From NCBI GenBank assembly GCA_001512965.1, contig LFRW01000055.1, forward strand, positions 39,673 through 89,485: a DNA stretch of 49,813 nt, given 5' to 3'. A program made the position numbers and the translations under genes. Origin of the DNA: Methanomicrobia archaeon DTU008 (lineage in GTDB: Archaea; Thermoplasmatota; Thermoplasmata; Methanomassiliicoccales; Methanomassiliicoccaceae). Below the pieces are notes generated by a model. The model was not told the origin of the DNA. It did not search any database and saw only the letters and a program-made list of their open reading frames with translations. This document shows, piece after piece, positions 41,843 through 49,424 of this stretch (its first letter is position 1; each line of letters opens with the position of its first letter).

Positions 41843-43225
41843 ATGACAGTCCGCAGCATCAGCCCGCTCGACGGGAGCATGATCAAGGAGATGGAGGAAG
41901 CTTCTTCAACCGAGATCAGGGAGGCGTTGCAACGTGCCCGGCGGGCTCAGAGGGATTGGTTCCAGAGAACCACCAGGGAGGACCGCATCGCCATGGTGCG
42001 GGAGCTCGGCAGCGTGTGCCGCAAGGCCAAGGACGAGGTCGTCGACCTAATCCATCTGGAGTGCGGCTTCCCACGGGAGGTCATCGCAGCTTCCTATGGC
42101 AGCGCCGTGAACGGGATCGAGCATTATGTCCGGGAGTACGAAGGATGGAGGGAGGAATTCCCATTGGACCCGGCGGCATGGAAGGGCAGCACGGCGCGTA
42201 TCGAGATGCTCCCTCATGGCGTCATAGGCCACATAGGGGTGTGGAACTTTCCCTTCTGGCAGACCATGATCTCCGCCATACCGGGACTGCTAGTCGGAAA
42301 CGGCTTCGTGTATAAGCCCTCCGAACTGTCCACCCTGTCAGGCCTGCGGATCTCCCGACTGATACATGAGGCCGGCTATCCAGAGGACCTCTATCCATCG
42401 GTGGTGGGGGGGCCGTCGGTGGGCCGAGAGATGGTGACGTCGGGCTTCGACGCTCTGGTGTTCACGGGCAGCATGGAGGCCGGGCAGGACATCGCCGCCC
42501 GAGCCGGGGTCATGCCGCTCATACTGGAACTCTCGGGCAACGACGCTGCAATAGTGAGGGAGGATGCCGATCTGGAGATGGCGGCCAGGGGGATCGCATC
42601 TGGCAGTTTCGCCAGGGCGGGACAGATATGCATTCGCATCAAGAGGGTCTTCGTCCATGAGGAGGTGGCCAGCGAGCTGACGGAACGTGTGGTCGATATC
42701 GCGGCCGGGCTGCGCCGGGAAGACGTTGGACCGCTCATAAGGGAGGAGGCAAGGCGGAAGGTCGATCGCGTGGTGAGGGACGCCGTGGCCAATGGTGCCG
42801 AGCTGCTCCATGGAGGCCGCGACTGGGAGGGGCCCGGGTTCTTCTACGAGCCTACCGTGCTGACGGTGCAGGACCAGCGGTCGGAGGTCGTGCGCAGAGA
42901 GACCTTCGGTCCGGTCTGCCCGATACAGGCGGTGAAGGACGACGAAGAGGCGATCCAGCTGGCTAACGACACGCCGTACGGCCTGGGCGCCACCATATGG
43001 ACCTCCGACTATGATGCCGGGGAGTCCTTGGCCAAAAGGCTGGAGGTCGGCAACGTGTGGATAAACGACTGCATCCGAACGCTTCCCTGCGGAGAACTGT
43101 TCCAGGGCTGGAAGCAAAGCGGCATCCCATCATCGCAGCGTCGATTGGAGATGTTCGCGAAAAAGCGCACAGTGATAACGAGGCGCTCATGCGATGCGCG
43201 TCCAACATGGTTCGGCGGAGCCTGA
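41843..43225 (+). CDS. NAD(P)-dependent aldehyde dehydrogenase
   Basis: A 460-residue aldehyde dehydrogenase, nearest in look to succinate-semialdehyde/aliphatic dehydrogenases. The general-base Glu is in LELSGNDAAIV and the nucleophilic Cys in SFARAGQICI. VVGGPSVGREM, VFTGSMEAGQ and the C-terminal PCGELFQGWKQSGI are also typical. The usual GG of LELGG is SG here. The substrate is unknown. It is divergent from gcvT and convergent with the orc1/cdc6 gene. Confidence 0.9.
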   Translation: MTVRSISPLDGSMIKEMEEASSTEIREALQRARRAQRDWFQRTTREDRIAMVRELGSVCRKAKDEVVDLIHLECGFPREVIAASYGSAVNGIEHYVREYEGWREEFPLDPAAWKGSTARIEMLPHGVIGHIGVWNFPFWQTMISAIPGLLVGNGFVYKPSELSTLSGLRISRLIHEAGYPEDLYPSVVGGPSVGREMVTSGFDALVFTGSMEAGQDIAARAGVMPLILELSGNDAAIVREDADLEMAARGIASGSFARAGQICIRIKRVFVHEEVASELTERVVDIAAGLRREDVGPLIREEARRKVDRVVRDAVANGAELLHGGRDWEGPGFFYEPTVLTVQDQRSEVVRRETFGPVCPIQAVKDDEEAIQLANDTPYGLGATIWTSDYDAGESLAKRLEVGNVWINDCIRTLPCGELFQGWKQSGIPSSQRRLEMFAKKRTVITRRSCDARPTWFGGA

Positions 43226-43278
43226 TGCCGGGTGCGCGCGGGCCCCATCGGGCATCTCCGCCGCTTCCCAAGGGCCTC

Positions 43279-43304
43279 GGCATTCGAGGTCATGCCTCAA
43301 TGCC
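43279..43304. terminator. Hairpin between convergent dehydrogenase and Orc1 genes
   Basis: GGCATT-c-GAGG (43279-43289), loop TCATG, then CCTC-AATGCC (43295-43304): ten base pairs with one bulged C. It lies midway in the 124-nt gap between two converging genes, so it could stop transcription from both sides. No T-run flanks it, which lowers confidence. Confidence 0.35.
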
Positions 43305-43349
43305 ATCGGCAGGGCTTCACGCTCTATGCATGCCATGCTTGAGCAGCGA

Positions 43350-44531
43350 TCAGCCCCTGTCCTCTGCCCTTGAGAGAACCTCTTCCAGCATCTCGCTCAA
43401 CACCTTCACTGGGATGTCTGGTATGGAGATGTAGGTGGTCCGTCCTCCCGACGGGTCCCCGGACACCTTCGTCTCGAGCAAACCCTGTCCGGCGATCGAT
43501 TGCACGTAGGCCCAGAACTGCGTATGGCCGCGGGGCCGCTGGCCGTATTCCTCGGCCACGACATGATACATCCTCTCCACGTCCCCCGTGGTGACGTAGG
43601 CACGATCCCTCATCGCCCTGGCGGTGGCCAGCAGCACGAGCTGGCGTTGTATGTCGAGATCCTCTATCTTGGATCGCGTGACCACGCTGTAGGTGAACGC
43701 CTTGGCGGCGCGTACATGCTCGGCCGTCACCTGATCCTCTCCTTCTTCCTCGGCCAGCATGCCGGCCTTCTCTAGGATCTCTATGGCGAACCTGGCATCT
43801 CCGAACTCTGCGGATATGTCGGCGATCAGGTCTATGCTCTCATCCGGAACAGTGCCCGGATAGAAGGCCAGATCCACACGATCGGCTATTATGTCCCGCA
43901 GTTCGGCCGTTTCATATCGATCGAATCGGATCACGTTCGCCCGCCTGAACGTGGAAAGGGAGGCAGGATCGAGCAGGTCCAGCAGATACTTCTGCGAGAT
44001 GAGTATCAAGGACATCGAGGCCCTCCCTCCTATCTTCTCCTCGTCGAACCGAGACAGCTGGTAGATGAGGTCCCCTGCTCCTCGACGCAGCAACACATCC
44101 GCCTCGTCCAGCACCACCACCAGGTGCAGCTTGCGGCTCTCCAGATGCTTTCGCAGGGCGCGCAACATCTCCATGGTGCTGAATCCCCTATCCGGGAATC
44201 GTTCATCGAAGTGCGTCACGAGTCGGAGCAGCACCGAGGCGGCGGTGTTGCGCTGACGGCAGTTCACCACCACGAAGTCCATCGGGCGGCCGCGTTCGTT
44301 CCCTTCCCTTATGAGATCGAGGCAGAAGCGCTTCGAGGTCGCCGTTTTCCCCGTCCCGACATCCCCCATCAGCAGGGCGGTCTGGGAGACTCCGCTCTCC
44401 AGGACCGGGCGGAAGATCATCCGGAGCCGTTCCATCTGACCCTCTCTATGGACCAGCCTCTCCGGCACGTAGTCGAAGGACAGCTTGGCGGGGTCCTTCA
44501 GCACCTTGGAGCTTCCATAGCGTCCGTTCAA
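43350..44531 (-). CDS. cdc6: Orc1/Cdc6 replication initiator
   Basis: An origin-binding and helicase-loading AAA+ protein. The 393-residue product has Walker A GDVGTGKTATS near residue 56, Walker B LVVVLDEADVLL, sensor 1 LILISQKYLLDLLD and a C-terminal winged helix (VTTGDVERMYHVVAEEYGQ onwards). I place the start at TTG 44531: its TTGA overlaps the NIF3-like stop, GGTGAGG lies just upstream, and the length fits the family; longer frames lie inside the upstream gene. No origin-type repeat cluster is visible beside it. Confidence 0.93.
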   Translation of the reverse strand: MNGRYGSSKVLKDPAKLSFDYVPERLVHREGQMERLRMIFRPVLESGVSQTALLMGDVGTGKTATSKRFCLDLIREGNERGRPMDFVVVNCRQRNTAASVLLRLVTHFDERFPDRGFSTMEMLRALRKHLESRKLHLVVVLDEADVLLRRGAGDLIYQLSRFDEEKIGGRASMSLILISQKYLLDLLDPASLSTFRRANVIRFDRYETAELRDIIADRVDLAFYPGTVPDESIDLIADISAEFGDARFAIEILEKAGMLAEEEGEDQVTAEHVRAAKAFTYSVVTRSKIEDLDIQRQLVLLATARAMRDRAYVTTGDVERMYHVVAEEYGQRPRGHTQFWAYVQSIAGQGLLETKVSGDPSGGRTTYISIPDIPVKVLSEMLEEVLSRAEDRG

Positions 44532-45481
44532 GTGCGCCTCACCCTGATGAACCCTGAGCAGGGTATGATGTCGACACCGTTCATCTCGAAGCGATCTGCG
44601 ATCAAATTGGTCCCCAGCGAGTCGGATGCCATATGGCCTGCCACCACGAGGTTCACATGGTTCTTTCTCGCTTCCTCTATATGGCTTTGCGGAACATGCA
44701 TGCACACCACGGTACCGACGCCTGCCCGGGAAAGATGCTCATACATCTCCTTGGGGCCGGCCGTGCCGCCGGCGAACTTGACCACCACCTTCCCGGCTCT
44801 CTTGTCCTTGTCTCCTACGAATATCTCGGGAGGGTTGCACTCCCTTGCCATGAACTGATACTCTGGCAGCCGCAGGATCTCATCGATGATGTCGCCTACC
44901 CGGTAGGGCGCCGCCTCCTCAAGGTAGTTGGTCATGAAGCGCTGTCCCAGGAGGTCGGCTGGCTGGTGCAGGCACATGAGCGGTATGTCGAGCAGTGCAG
45001 CGGCGTCGCGAGCCTGCAGATGATTGGCCGAATGCGTTGCGCACATGACATCCCTGGCCCGTGGGTCCACGATGCATTCCGCGGCGGTGATCGGGACTCC
45101 CCAGTCTTCCATGATGTCCCCCTGCATGCGCACCATGTGATGCAGGCTTGCGCCCGCCCTCCCCCTGGGATGATGACTGATGACGGCGTCGATCCTTCTC
45201 CCCTTCTCGCGCAGTCGGTCGGCTAGCAATAGCTCGGGGGTGCTGATGTCGATCCCCCACATGATCGAACGGACCTCGGTGTCGGGATCCCCATACACGA
45301 TGCGGCTGTCCGCATAGGGATTCCATAGGGAGTCACGGTCGAACGCCTCCTTATCACTCCCCTGCAGCCCGGCGTAGGCCTCACTGGTCTGCTCCAGCAG
45401 TCTGTCCAGTTCAGGGCCTCTCCGAGGGTCTGCGGCCATCCCCTCGCGGATGGCCATTCGATAGAGGTCTATCAATTTCAT
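44528..45481 (-). CDS. NIF3-like / GTP cyclohydrolase I type 2-like protein
   Basis: A 317-residue protein that fits the NIF3 superfamily of dinuclear-metal proteins: ISHHPRGRAG after the DISTPELLLADRL region, CATHSANH, and GHMASDSLGTNLIADRFE near the end. The family's activity is not firmly known. A leftward TATA-like box (TCTTAAAT on the plus strand, 45511-45518) lies about 30 nt upstream of the ATG. It overlaps the Orc1/Cdc6 gene by 4 nt, suggesting co-translation. Confidence 0.8.
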   Translation of the reverse strand: MKLIDLYRMAIREGMAADPRRGPELDRLLEQTSEAYAGLQGSDKEAFDRDSLWNPYADSRIVYGDPDTEVRSIMWGIDISTPELLLADRLREKGRRIDAVISHHPRGRAGASLHHMVRMQGDIMEDWGVPITAAECIVDPRARDVMCATHSANHLQARDAAALLDIPLMCLHQPADLLGQRFMTNYLEEAAPYRVGDIIDEILRLPEYQFMARECNPPEIFVGDKDKRAGKVVVKFAGGTAGPKEMYEHLSRAGVGTVVCMHVPQSHIEEARKNHVNLVVAGHMASDSLGTNLIADRFEMNGVDIIPCSGFIRVRRT

Positions 45482-45658
45482 GCTATCGTGTAGCGAACCA
45501 CCTTCTGGCTCTTAAATCCCACGGAGCTGACCGCTGGAGCCGAATGATGGTGAAAAGAAAGGGAAAAGGGTGTTGGAAAGGGGGCGCGAGGCCCGTTGTG
45601 AGGCCGGCGGGATAAAGGCGAAGAACCTTTTCCAGGGCCCGCTGCAAGCGCTCTGCGT

Positions 45659-45964
45659 TCAGTCGAACAGTGCGCTGAGGCCTGCAGCGGCTTCTTCCTC
45701 GCTGACCTCGGGCTTCTTCTCTTCTTCCTTGGGAGCCTCTTTCGTCTCCTCGGCGGGAGCGGCGGCCGGGGCGGCGGCGACAGGGGCTACAGCGGCGGAG
45801 GCGATGGCCTCGTCGATGTTGATCCCCTCAAGGGAAGCGGTCACGGCCTTGATCCTGGCGGGGTCAGGCTCCATGCCAGCTCCCCTCAGGACATTGGCGA
45901 TCGCATCGTCGTCGATAGTCTTACCAGCGGCGTGAAGTACCAAGGCGCTGTATACATATTCCAT
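45659..45964 (-). CDS. rpl12: Ribosomal protein P1 (archaeal L12)
   Basis: The stalk protein of the large ribosomal subunit; dimers bind L10 and recruit translation factors. The 101-residue product has the helical N-terminal dimerisation domain ([22 protein letters not shown]), an Ala/Pro-rich hinge at about 62-80, and the charged factor-binding tail ending GLSALFD. ATG 45964 follows GGAGG. It is the last gene of the L1-L10-P1 unit. Pyrimidine-rich DNA downstream on this strand (about 45555-45580) may terminate the transcript. Confidence 0.95.
   Translation of the reverse strand: MEYVYSALVLHAAGKTIDDDAIANVLRGAGMEPDPARIKAVTASLEGINIDEAIASAAVAPVAAAPAAAPAEETKEAPKEEEKKPEVSEEEAAAGLSALFD
45678..45715. 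repeat. 38-bp direct repeat, copy in P1 gene
   Basis: These 38 bases, encoding the end of the stalk tail ([12 protein letters not shown]), are identical to 46007-46044 in the L10 gene, including third codon positions. Confidence 0.8.
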
Positions 45965-45987
45965 TTATATTCCTCCATTAGTATTGT

Positions 45988-46989
45988 TCAATCGAATAGA
46001 GCACTAAGGCCTGCAGCGGCTTCTTCCTCGCTGACCTCGGGCTTATCCTCATCTTTCTTCTCTTCGGCCTTCTTCTCCTCTGGGGCCGGCGCTGCAGCGA
46101 CCTGTGCGGCCATCTGCTGCTTCAGCCTTTCATCCTCAAGCCCTGGAATGCGAGAGGCTATGGCCAACATCTCTGCGTTGGCCTTTGCTAGGAGAAGCTT
46201 GATGTTATCCCGCGTGGGGATGGCAGCCTTCATGCTGACAGCATTCGCCTCGCGATATGCCTTGACCAACAGCGGAGTGATGGTCTGTGGGGTCGGATAT
46301 GCGATGCTTACGCCGAGAGCGATTGCGTTCCTGGCTGCGGTCGCCAATAGGGACGGATAGTAATCGGCCGGTACGTTCAGTACCTCCCTGCTGTAGAGGA
46401 CACCGTCCTCAAAGGCTCCCATGAGGTCCATGCCGATCGTCATGGGCAGGATCTCCAGCTTGGGGAGGATCTTCGCGAGTTCCTCCGAGACCTTCTCGCC
46501 CTTCTCCACCAGGACCTTGTCCTTGCGGATGACGATCTTGCCACCCTCTATAGCGGCAGGTATCCCAGCCTTCTGCAGTTCACCTACGATGGGACCGGGT
46601 TTGAAAGGCGTCTCTCCCGCCTTGACCGCAATGTCCTCGGGCGCGATGTCCCCAGGCTTTGCAGCCGCCTTTGCCTTGGTGGATTCCATCTGGCGGAACA
46701 GCTTGAACGGATTCATGGGAGTGGCCACGACGGCGCACTGCCCGCCCACCAAAGGCTTGAGCTTTTCGAGGCCTGGCCTTTGCTTGGCGGCCTCATCGAT
46801 GGCGAGGAGCATGAGATTATTACGGGTCATGAGGACCTTGGCGTCCTTGGCCCTCATTCCCTGCCTCATCTGCTGCATCTGCGGTGAAGGTATGCCATGA
46901 ACGTCCACTATGGCAACTACAGGACTGGTCACCATCAATTCGGTGATCTCTTTCACCTTGTCCTTTTTCCATGCTGCGACGTGTGCCAT
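45988..46989 (-). CDS. rpl10: Ribosomal protein L10 (archaeal P0)
   Basis: Base of the ribosomal stalk: it binds 23S rRNA together with L11 and carries P1 dimers. The 333-residue protein has the L10 rRNA-binding domain (AAWKKDKVKEITELM start), the archaeal insertion domain, the helical spine and a P1-like tail ending in the same residues as P1. A strong ribosome site, AAGGAGGT, precedes ATG 46989, and the L1 gene ends 11 nt upstream. The tail shares 38 identical bases with the P1 gene. Confidence 0.96.
   Translation of the reverse strand: MAHVAAWKKDKVKEITELMVTSPVVAIVDVHGIPSPQMQQMRQGMRAKDAKVLMTRNNLMLLAIDEAAKQRPGLEKLKPLVGGQCAVVATPMNPFKLFRQMESTKAKAAAKPGDIAPEDIAVKAGETPFKPGPIVGELQKAGIPAAIEGGKIVIRKDKVLVEKGEKVSEELAKILPKLEILPMTIGMDLMGAFEDGVLYSREVLNVPADYYPSLLATAARNAIALGVSIAYPTPQTITPLLVKAYREANAVSMKAAIPTRDNIKLLLAKANAEMLAIASRIPGLEDERLKQQMAAQVAAAPAPEEKKAEEKKDEDKPEVSEEEAAAGLSALFD
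46007..46044. repeat. 38-bp direct repeat, copy in L10 gene
   Basis: Identical to 45678-45715; it encodes the shared factor-binding tail of L10. Identity at synonymous positions suggests recent gene conversion or strong constraint. Confidence 0.8.
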
Positions 46990-47000
46990 ATGAAACCTCC

Positions 47001-47639
47001 TTACAGCACCTTCTCCGCTGGGCCCATGGTCGTCTTGACATAGGCCGATTCGATGTTCATCTTTCCTTTCTCTAGCTTGCTTATTACCCTCTTAAGGATT
47101 GCGTCGATATTCTCTGCAAGTTCCTCGGGCGTCATGTCCACAGTGCCAACGGCGACCTGGAAGGTCTTCTTGTCCCTGCTGCGGATGGAAGCGGTCTTTC
47201 TGAGCGCCTCGATCATGGGAGCAGGGTCGGCTCCTGGAGGTATGGGCTTTGGCATCTTGCCTCGCGGAGCGAGAACGATACCGAGCCTCTTACCTATCTG
47301 GGGCATGAGCGGTGCCTCTGTGATAAAATAGTCTACCTGAGAGGCCACCTTCTTGGCTTGTTTCCGGTCGTCGGCTATCTTGCCGAGCTCCTCTGGGGTT
47401 ATGATAAGGTCAGCAACGTCCTTGGCCTTGGCGACCAGTTCGGCGCTGCCTATCACACAAACCTTCAAGGGCTTGCCACGACCGTGAGGCAGAATAATAT
47501 CTTCCTGGATCCTGTTCTTAGGAACTGACAGGTCCACGTCCTTGAGGTTAATGGCCAAGTCAACAGACTCTTTGAAGTTCCTCTTGGGAGAGGACTCTAA
47601 GGCCTTCTTGACGGCCGCAATAATGGACTTATCTACCAA
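47001..47639 (-). CDS. rpl1: Ribosomal protein L1
   Basis: Forms the L1 stalk at the ribosomal exit site and, in several archaea, represses its own operon by binding its mRNA. The 212-residue protein has KRNFKESVDLAINLKDVDL, ILPHGRGKPLKVCVIG and MGPAEKVL, typical of archaeal L1. It starts at TTG 47639, 7 nt after AGGAGGT. An out-of-frame ATG at 47643 opens a four-codon reading frame (ATG ATT GGT AGA TAA) that overlaps the start, which might lower or tune L1 translation. The promoter at 47708-47716 separates L1-L10-P1 from L11. Confidence 0.95.
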   Translation of the reverse strand: MVDKSIIAAVKKALESSPKRNFKESVDLAINLKDVDLSVPKNRIQEDIILPHGRGKPLKVCVIGSAELVAKAKDVADLIITPEELGKIADDRKQAKKVASQVDYFITEAPLMPQIGKRLGIVLAPRGKMPKPIPPGADPAPMIEALRKTASIRSRDKKTFQVAVGTVDMTPEELAENIDAILKRVISKLEKGKMNIESAYVKTTMGPAEKVL

Positions 47640-47707
47640 TCATATACCTCCTGTAGTGCAAGTGAGCCAAGGCTCTCCTACAGTGCGAAGCCCTAAACTA
47701 GGATATG

Positions 47708-47716
47708 CTTTTTAAA
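47708..47716 (-). promoter_or_regulatory. Promoter of the L1-L10-P1 operon
   Basis: Read leftward, TTTAAAAAGC is a TATA box in a short A+T-rich gap after the L11 gene. It predicts a start near 47685 and a leader of about 45 nt that could hold an L1-binding site. Confidence 0.6.
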
Positions 47717-47745
47717 CTTTGTGGGAGAGGTTTAACTTCGCCCTT

Positions 47746-48222
47746 TCAGGCGAAGTGCTGGTCGTAGTTTCCAGCCAGTATATCGGCGCGAATCGCCTTA
47801 GGCTCCTTTCCTTCGATGGTGACGCCCATTGACGTGCAGGTGCCGATGATCTCGAGAACCTGTTTCTTGAGATCCTTCCCCATGAGCGAATCGGCCTTCA
47901 TCTGGGCGATCTTCACGACCTGGTCCATGGTGAGGTTTCCGACCTTGACGGACTTGGAGGAACCAGAGCCCTTCTCGATCCCCAGCTCCTTGGTTATGAG
48001 CGAGGTGGTGGGTGGCGTACCTACCTTGATCTCGAAGTCCTTGGTCTTGGAGTCGATGATGATCTTGACCGGGACCTTCATTCCGTTGAACGCCTTGGTC
48101 TTGTTGTTGATCTCCGCGACTATCTTGGGTATGTTCACACCCAATGGTCCGAGGGCGGGACCGAGCGGCTGGCCAGGGGTGGCCTTTCCGCCTTCTACGA
48201 GCACTTCAACAGTATCTGCCAT
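47746..48222 (-). CDS. rpl11: Ribosomal protein L11
   Basis: Part of the factor-binding centre of the large subunit, bound to 23S rRNA beside L10. The 158-residue protein has the family opening EVLVEGGKATPGQPLGPALGPLGVN and the C-terminal RNA-binding domain (VKIAQMKADSLMGKDLKKQVLEIIGTCTSMGV, in parts). ATG 48222 follows AAAGGTG; an in-frame TTG at 48231 is less likely. Spt5 lies 33 nt upstream on the same strand, as in most archaea. Confidence 0.96.
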   Translation of the reverse strand: MADTVEVLVEGGKATPGQPLGPALGPLGVNIPKIVAEINNKTKAFNGMKVPVKIIIDSKTKDFEIKVGTPPTTSLITKELGIEKGSGSSKSVKVGNLTMDQVVKIAQMKADSLMGKDLKKQVLEIIGTCTSMGVTIEGKEPKAIRADILAGNYDQHFA

Positions 48223-48255
48223 ATTGAACACCTTTCTTTATCGTCATCCTAGTGA

Positions 48256-49083
48256 TTATCTGTCCTTCTCAAGCACGCGGACGTGGTCTCCCCTCACCGT
48301 CACTGGGATGGGAACCATCGCCTCGAACAGCTCTACCGTGATCTCTTCCTTGGCCTCATCGATATGCTGCACTCTCGCCTTCTCTCCCTTGAACGGTCCA
48401 GCGACCAGTTCGACAACGTCGCCCTCGGTGATGCCGGACACGAGAGGCTTGGGTGCAAGGTAGTGATCGATCTCGCCTATCTGCATCTCTCCATCTACGA
48501 AGCTATGGGCCTTGCGCACGCCTTTCACGGTCTGGCGCAGTCTCTCGGTGTTCATTCCCTCGATGAGCACATAGCCACGAAGGGTGGTGGGTGAGAGTAT
48601 CGCCGCGATGTCGGACTCAACTCCCTTGGTCCTGCTGGCGATGGCATCGGCGACGTCCTTCTCATGGCCTATGGACGTTTTAAGGGCCAGGATGGACTGC
48701 CTTGCCTCAGCCGAGAACTGAATGGCGTCACACTCGGAGGGTGCCTCCACAAGGCAAGCCGATAGGGTGACCGTCACGCGGTCCTTATAGGACGAACCGA
48801 TGGGAGCGTGGGCTTCCAACCGAAGCTCCTTAGGCTTTGCCCCTTCAAGGAAGAACTCGAACTCTTCGGTGGACCGCGAAGAGTGGTTGTCGTAGAGGGA
48901 GGAGTTGGACGCGTCATAGAGGCGGATGCTCCATTCCGCCGCATCTGCGGGGTCCTGGGCAATGCTGACCTTCATGCGTACCTTCTTCTTGGCAGGGTCC
49001 CTGCACATCAGCTGAAAATTCCAGCTGACCGATGAAGAGGCAGGAACCTTGCTGTCCTCTCCCTTGCCAACGAACGATATCAT
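48256..49083 (-). CDS. spt5: Transcription elongation factor Spt5 with N-terminal extra domain
   Basis: Spt5 (NusG homologue) binds RNA polymerase with Spt4 and supports processive elongation. The C-terminal 150 residues are the normal protein: an NGN domain from about residue 128 (ILALKTSIGHEKDVADAIASRTK, in parts) and a KOW domain (GDVVELVAGPFKGEKARVQHID). Residues 1-125 are extra for an archaeal Spt5 (usually about 150 residues): a beta-rich domain (SWNFQLMCRD, EWSIRLYDASNSSLY, EFEFFLEGAKPKELRLEAHAP) I cannot name. The ATG at 49083 has GGAGG upstream, so the extension appears to be translated. Confidence 0.9.
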   Translation of the reverse strand: MISFVGKGEDSKVPASSSVSWNFQLMCRDPAKKKVRMKVSIAQDPADAAEWSIRLYDASNSSLYDNHSSRSTEEFEFFLEGAKPKELRLEAHAPIGSSYKDRVTVTLSACLVEAPSECDAIQFSAEARQSILALKTSIGHEKDVADAIASRTKGVESDIAAILSPTTLRGYVLIEGMNTERLRQTVKGVRKAHSFVDGEMQIGEIDHYLAPKPLVSGITEGDVVELVAGPFKGEKARVQHIDEAKEEITVELFEAMVPIPVTVRGDHVRVLEKDR

Positions 49084-49155
49084 GCCGCTGCCTCCTTGGA
49101 GGATGACGCGGTTTGAAAGTCTTGAGTCATGTTTATCAGTCCAGGTGGATCGAAC

Positions 49156-49380
49156 TCAGCCGAGGTACCCAGGCAGTACGTTCATCAGGAAGTATATCAG
49201 AAATCCCAAACCCCCGATCAGTATCAACCCTAGGCCGGTGATCTGCATTACCTTGATGTACTCGTCGGTGGTGGGCTTACGGGCCATCTTGAAGACTCTG
49301 CCGTACTTGCCTTTGCCGAGCCTCTTGGCCCGCTCCTCGATGTCATGCTGGATCTCCCAGGACTTGTCGACAATGTCCAT
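49156..49380 (-). CDS. secE: Protein translocase subunit SecE (Sec61 gamma)
   Basis: A 74-residue tail-anchored component of the Sec translocon. It has an amphipathic N-terminal helix, then KMARKPTTDEYIKVMQITGLG and a single membrane helix to the C-terminus, as in archaeal SecE. ATG 49380 follows GGTGG. It lies between ftsZ and spt5, the standard archaeal order. Confidence 0.95.
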   Translation of the reverse strand: MDIVDKSWEIQHDIEERAKRLGKGKYGRVFKMARKPTTDEYIKVMQITGLGLILIGGLGFLIYFLMNVLPGYLG

Positions 49381-49424
49381 GTCCGTCCACCTCAGGCCTT
49401 ACGAGTTCCTATGGTTAAAGACAT

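Noticed and set aside
43226-45658. Replication origin next to the Orc1/Cdc6 gene
   Set aside because: I found no origin-recognition-box repeats or A+T-rich unwinding stretch on either side; the gene sits inside an operon with a NIF3-like gene.
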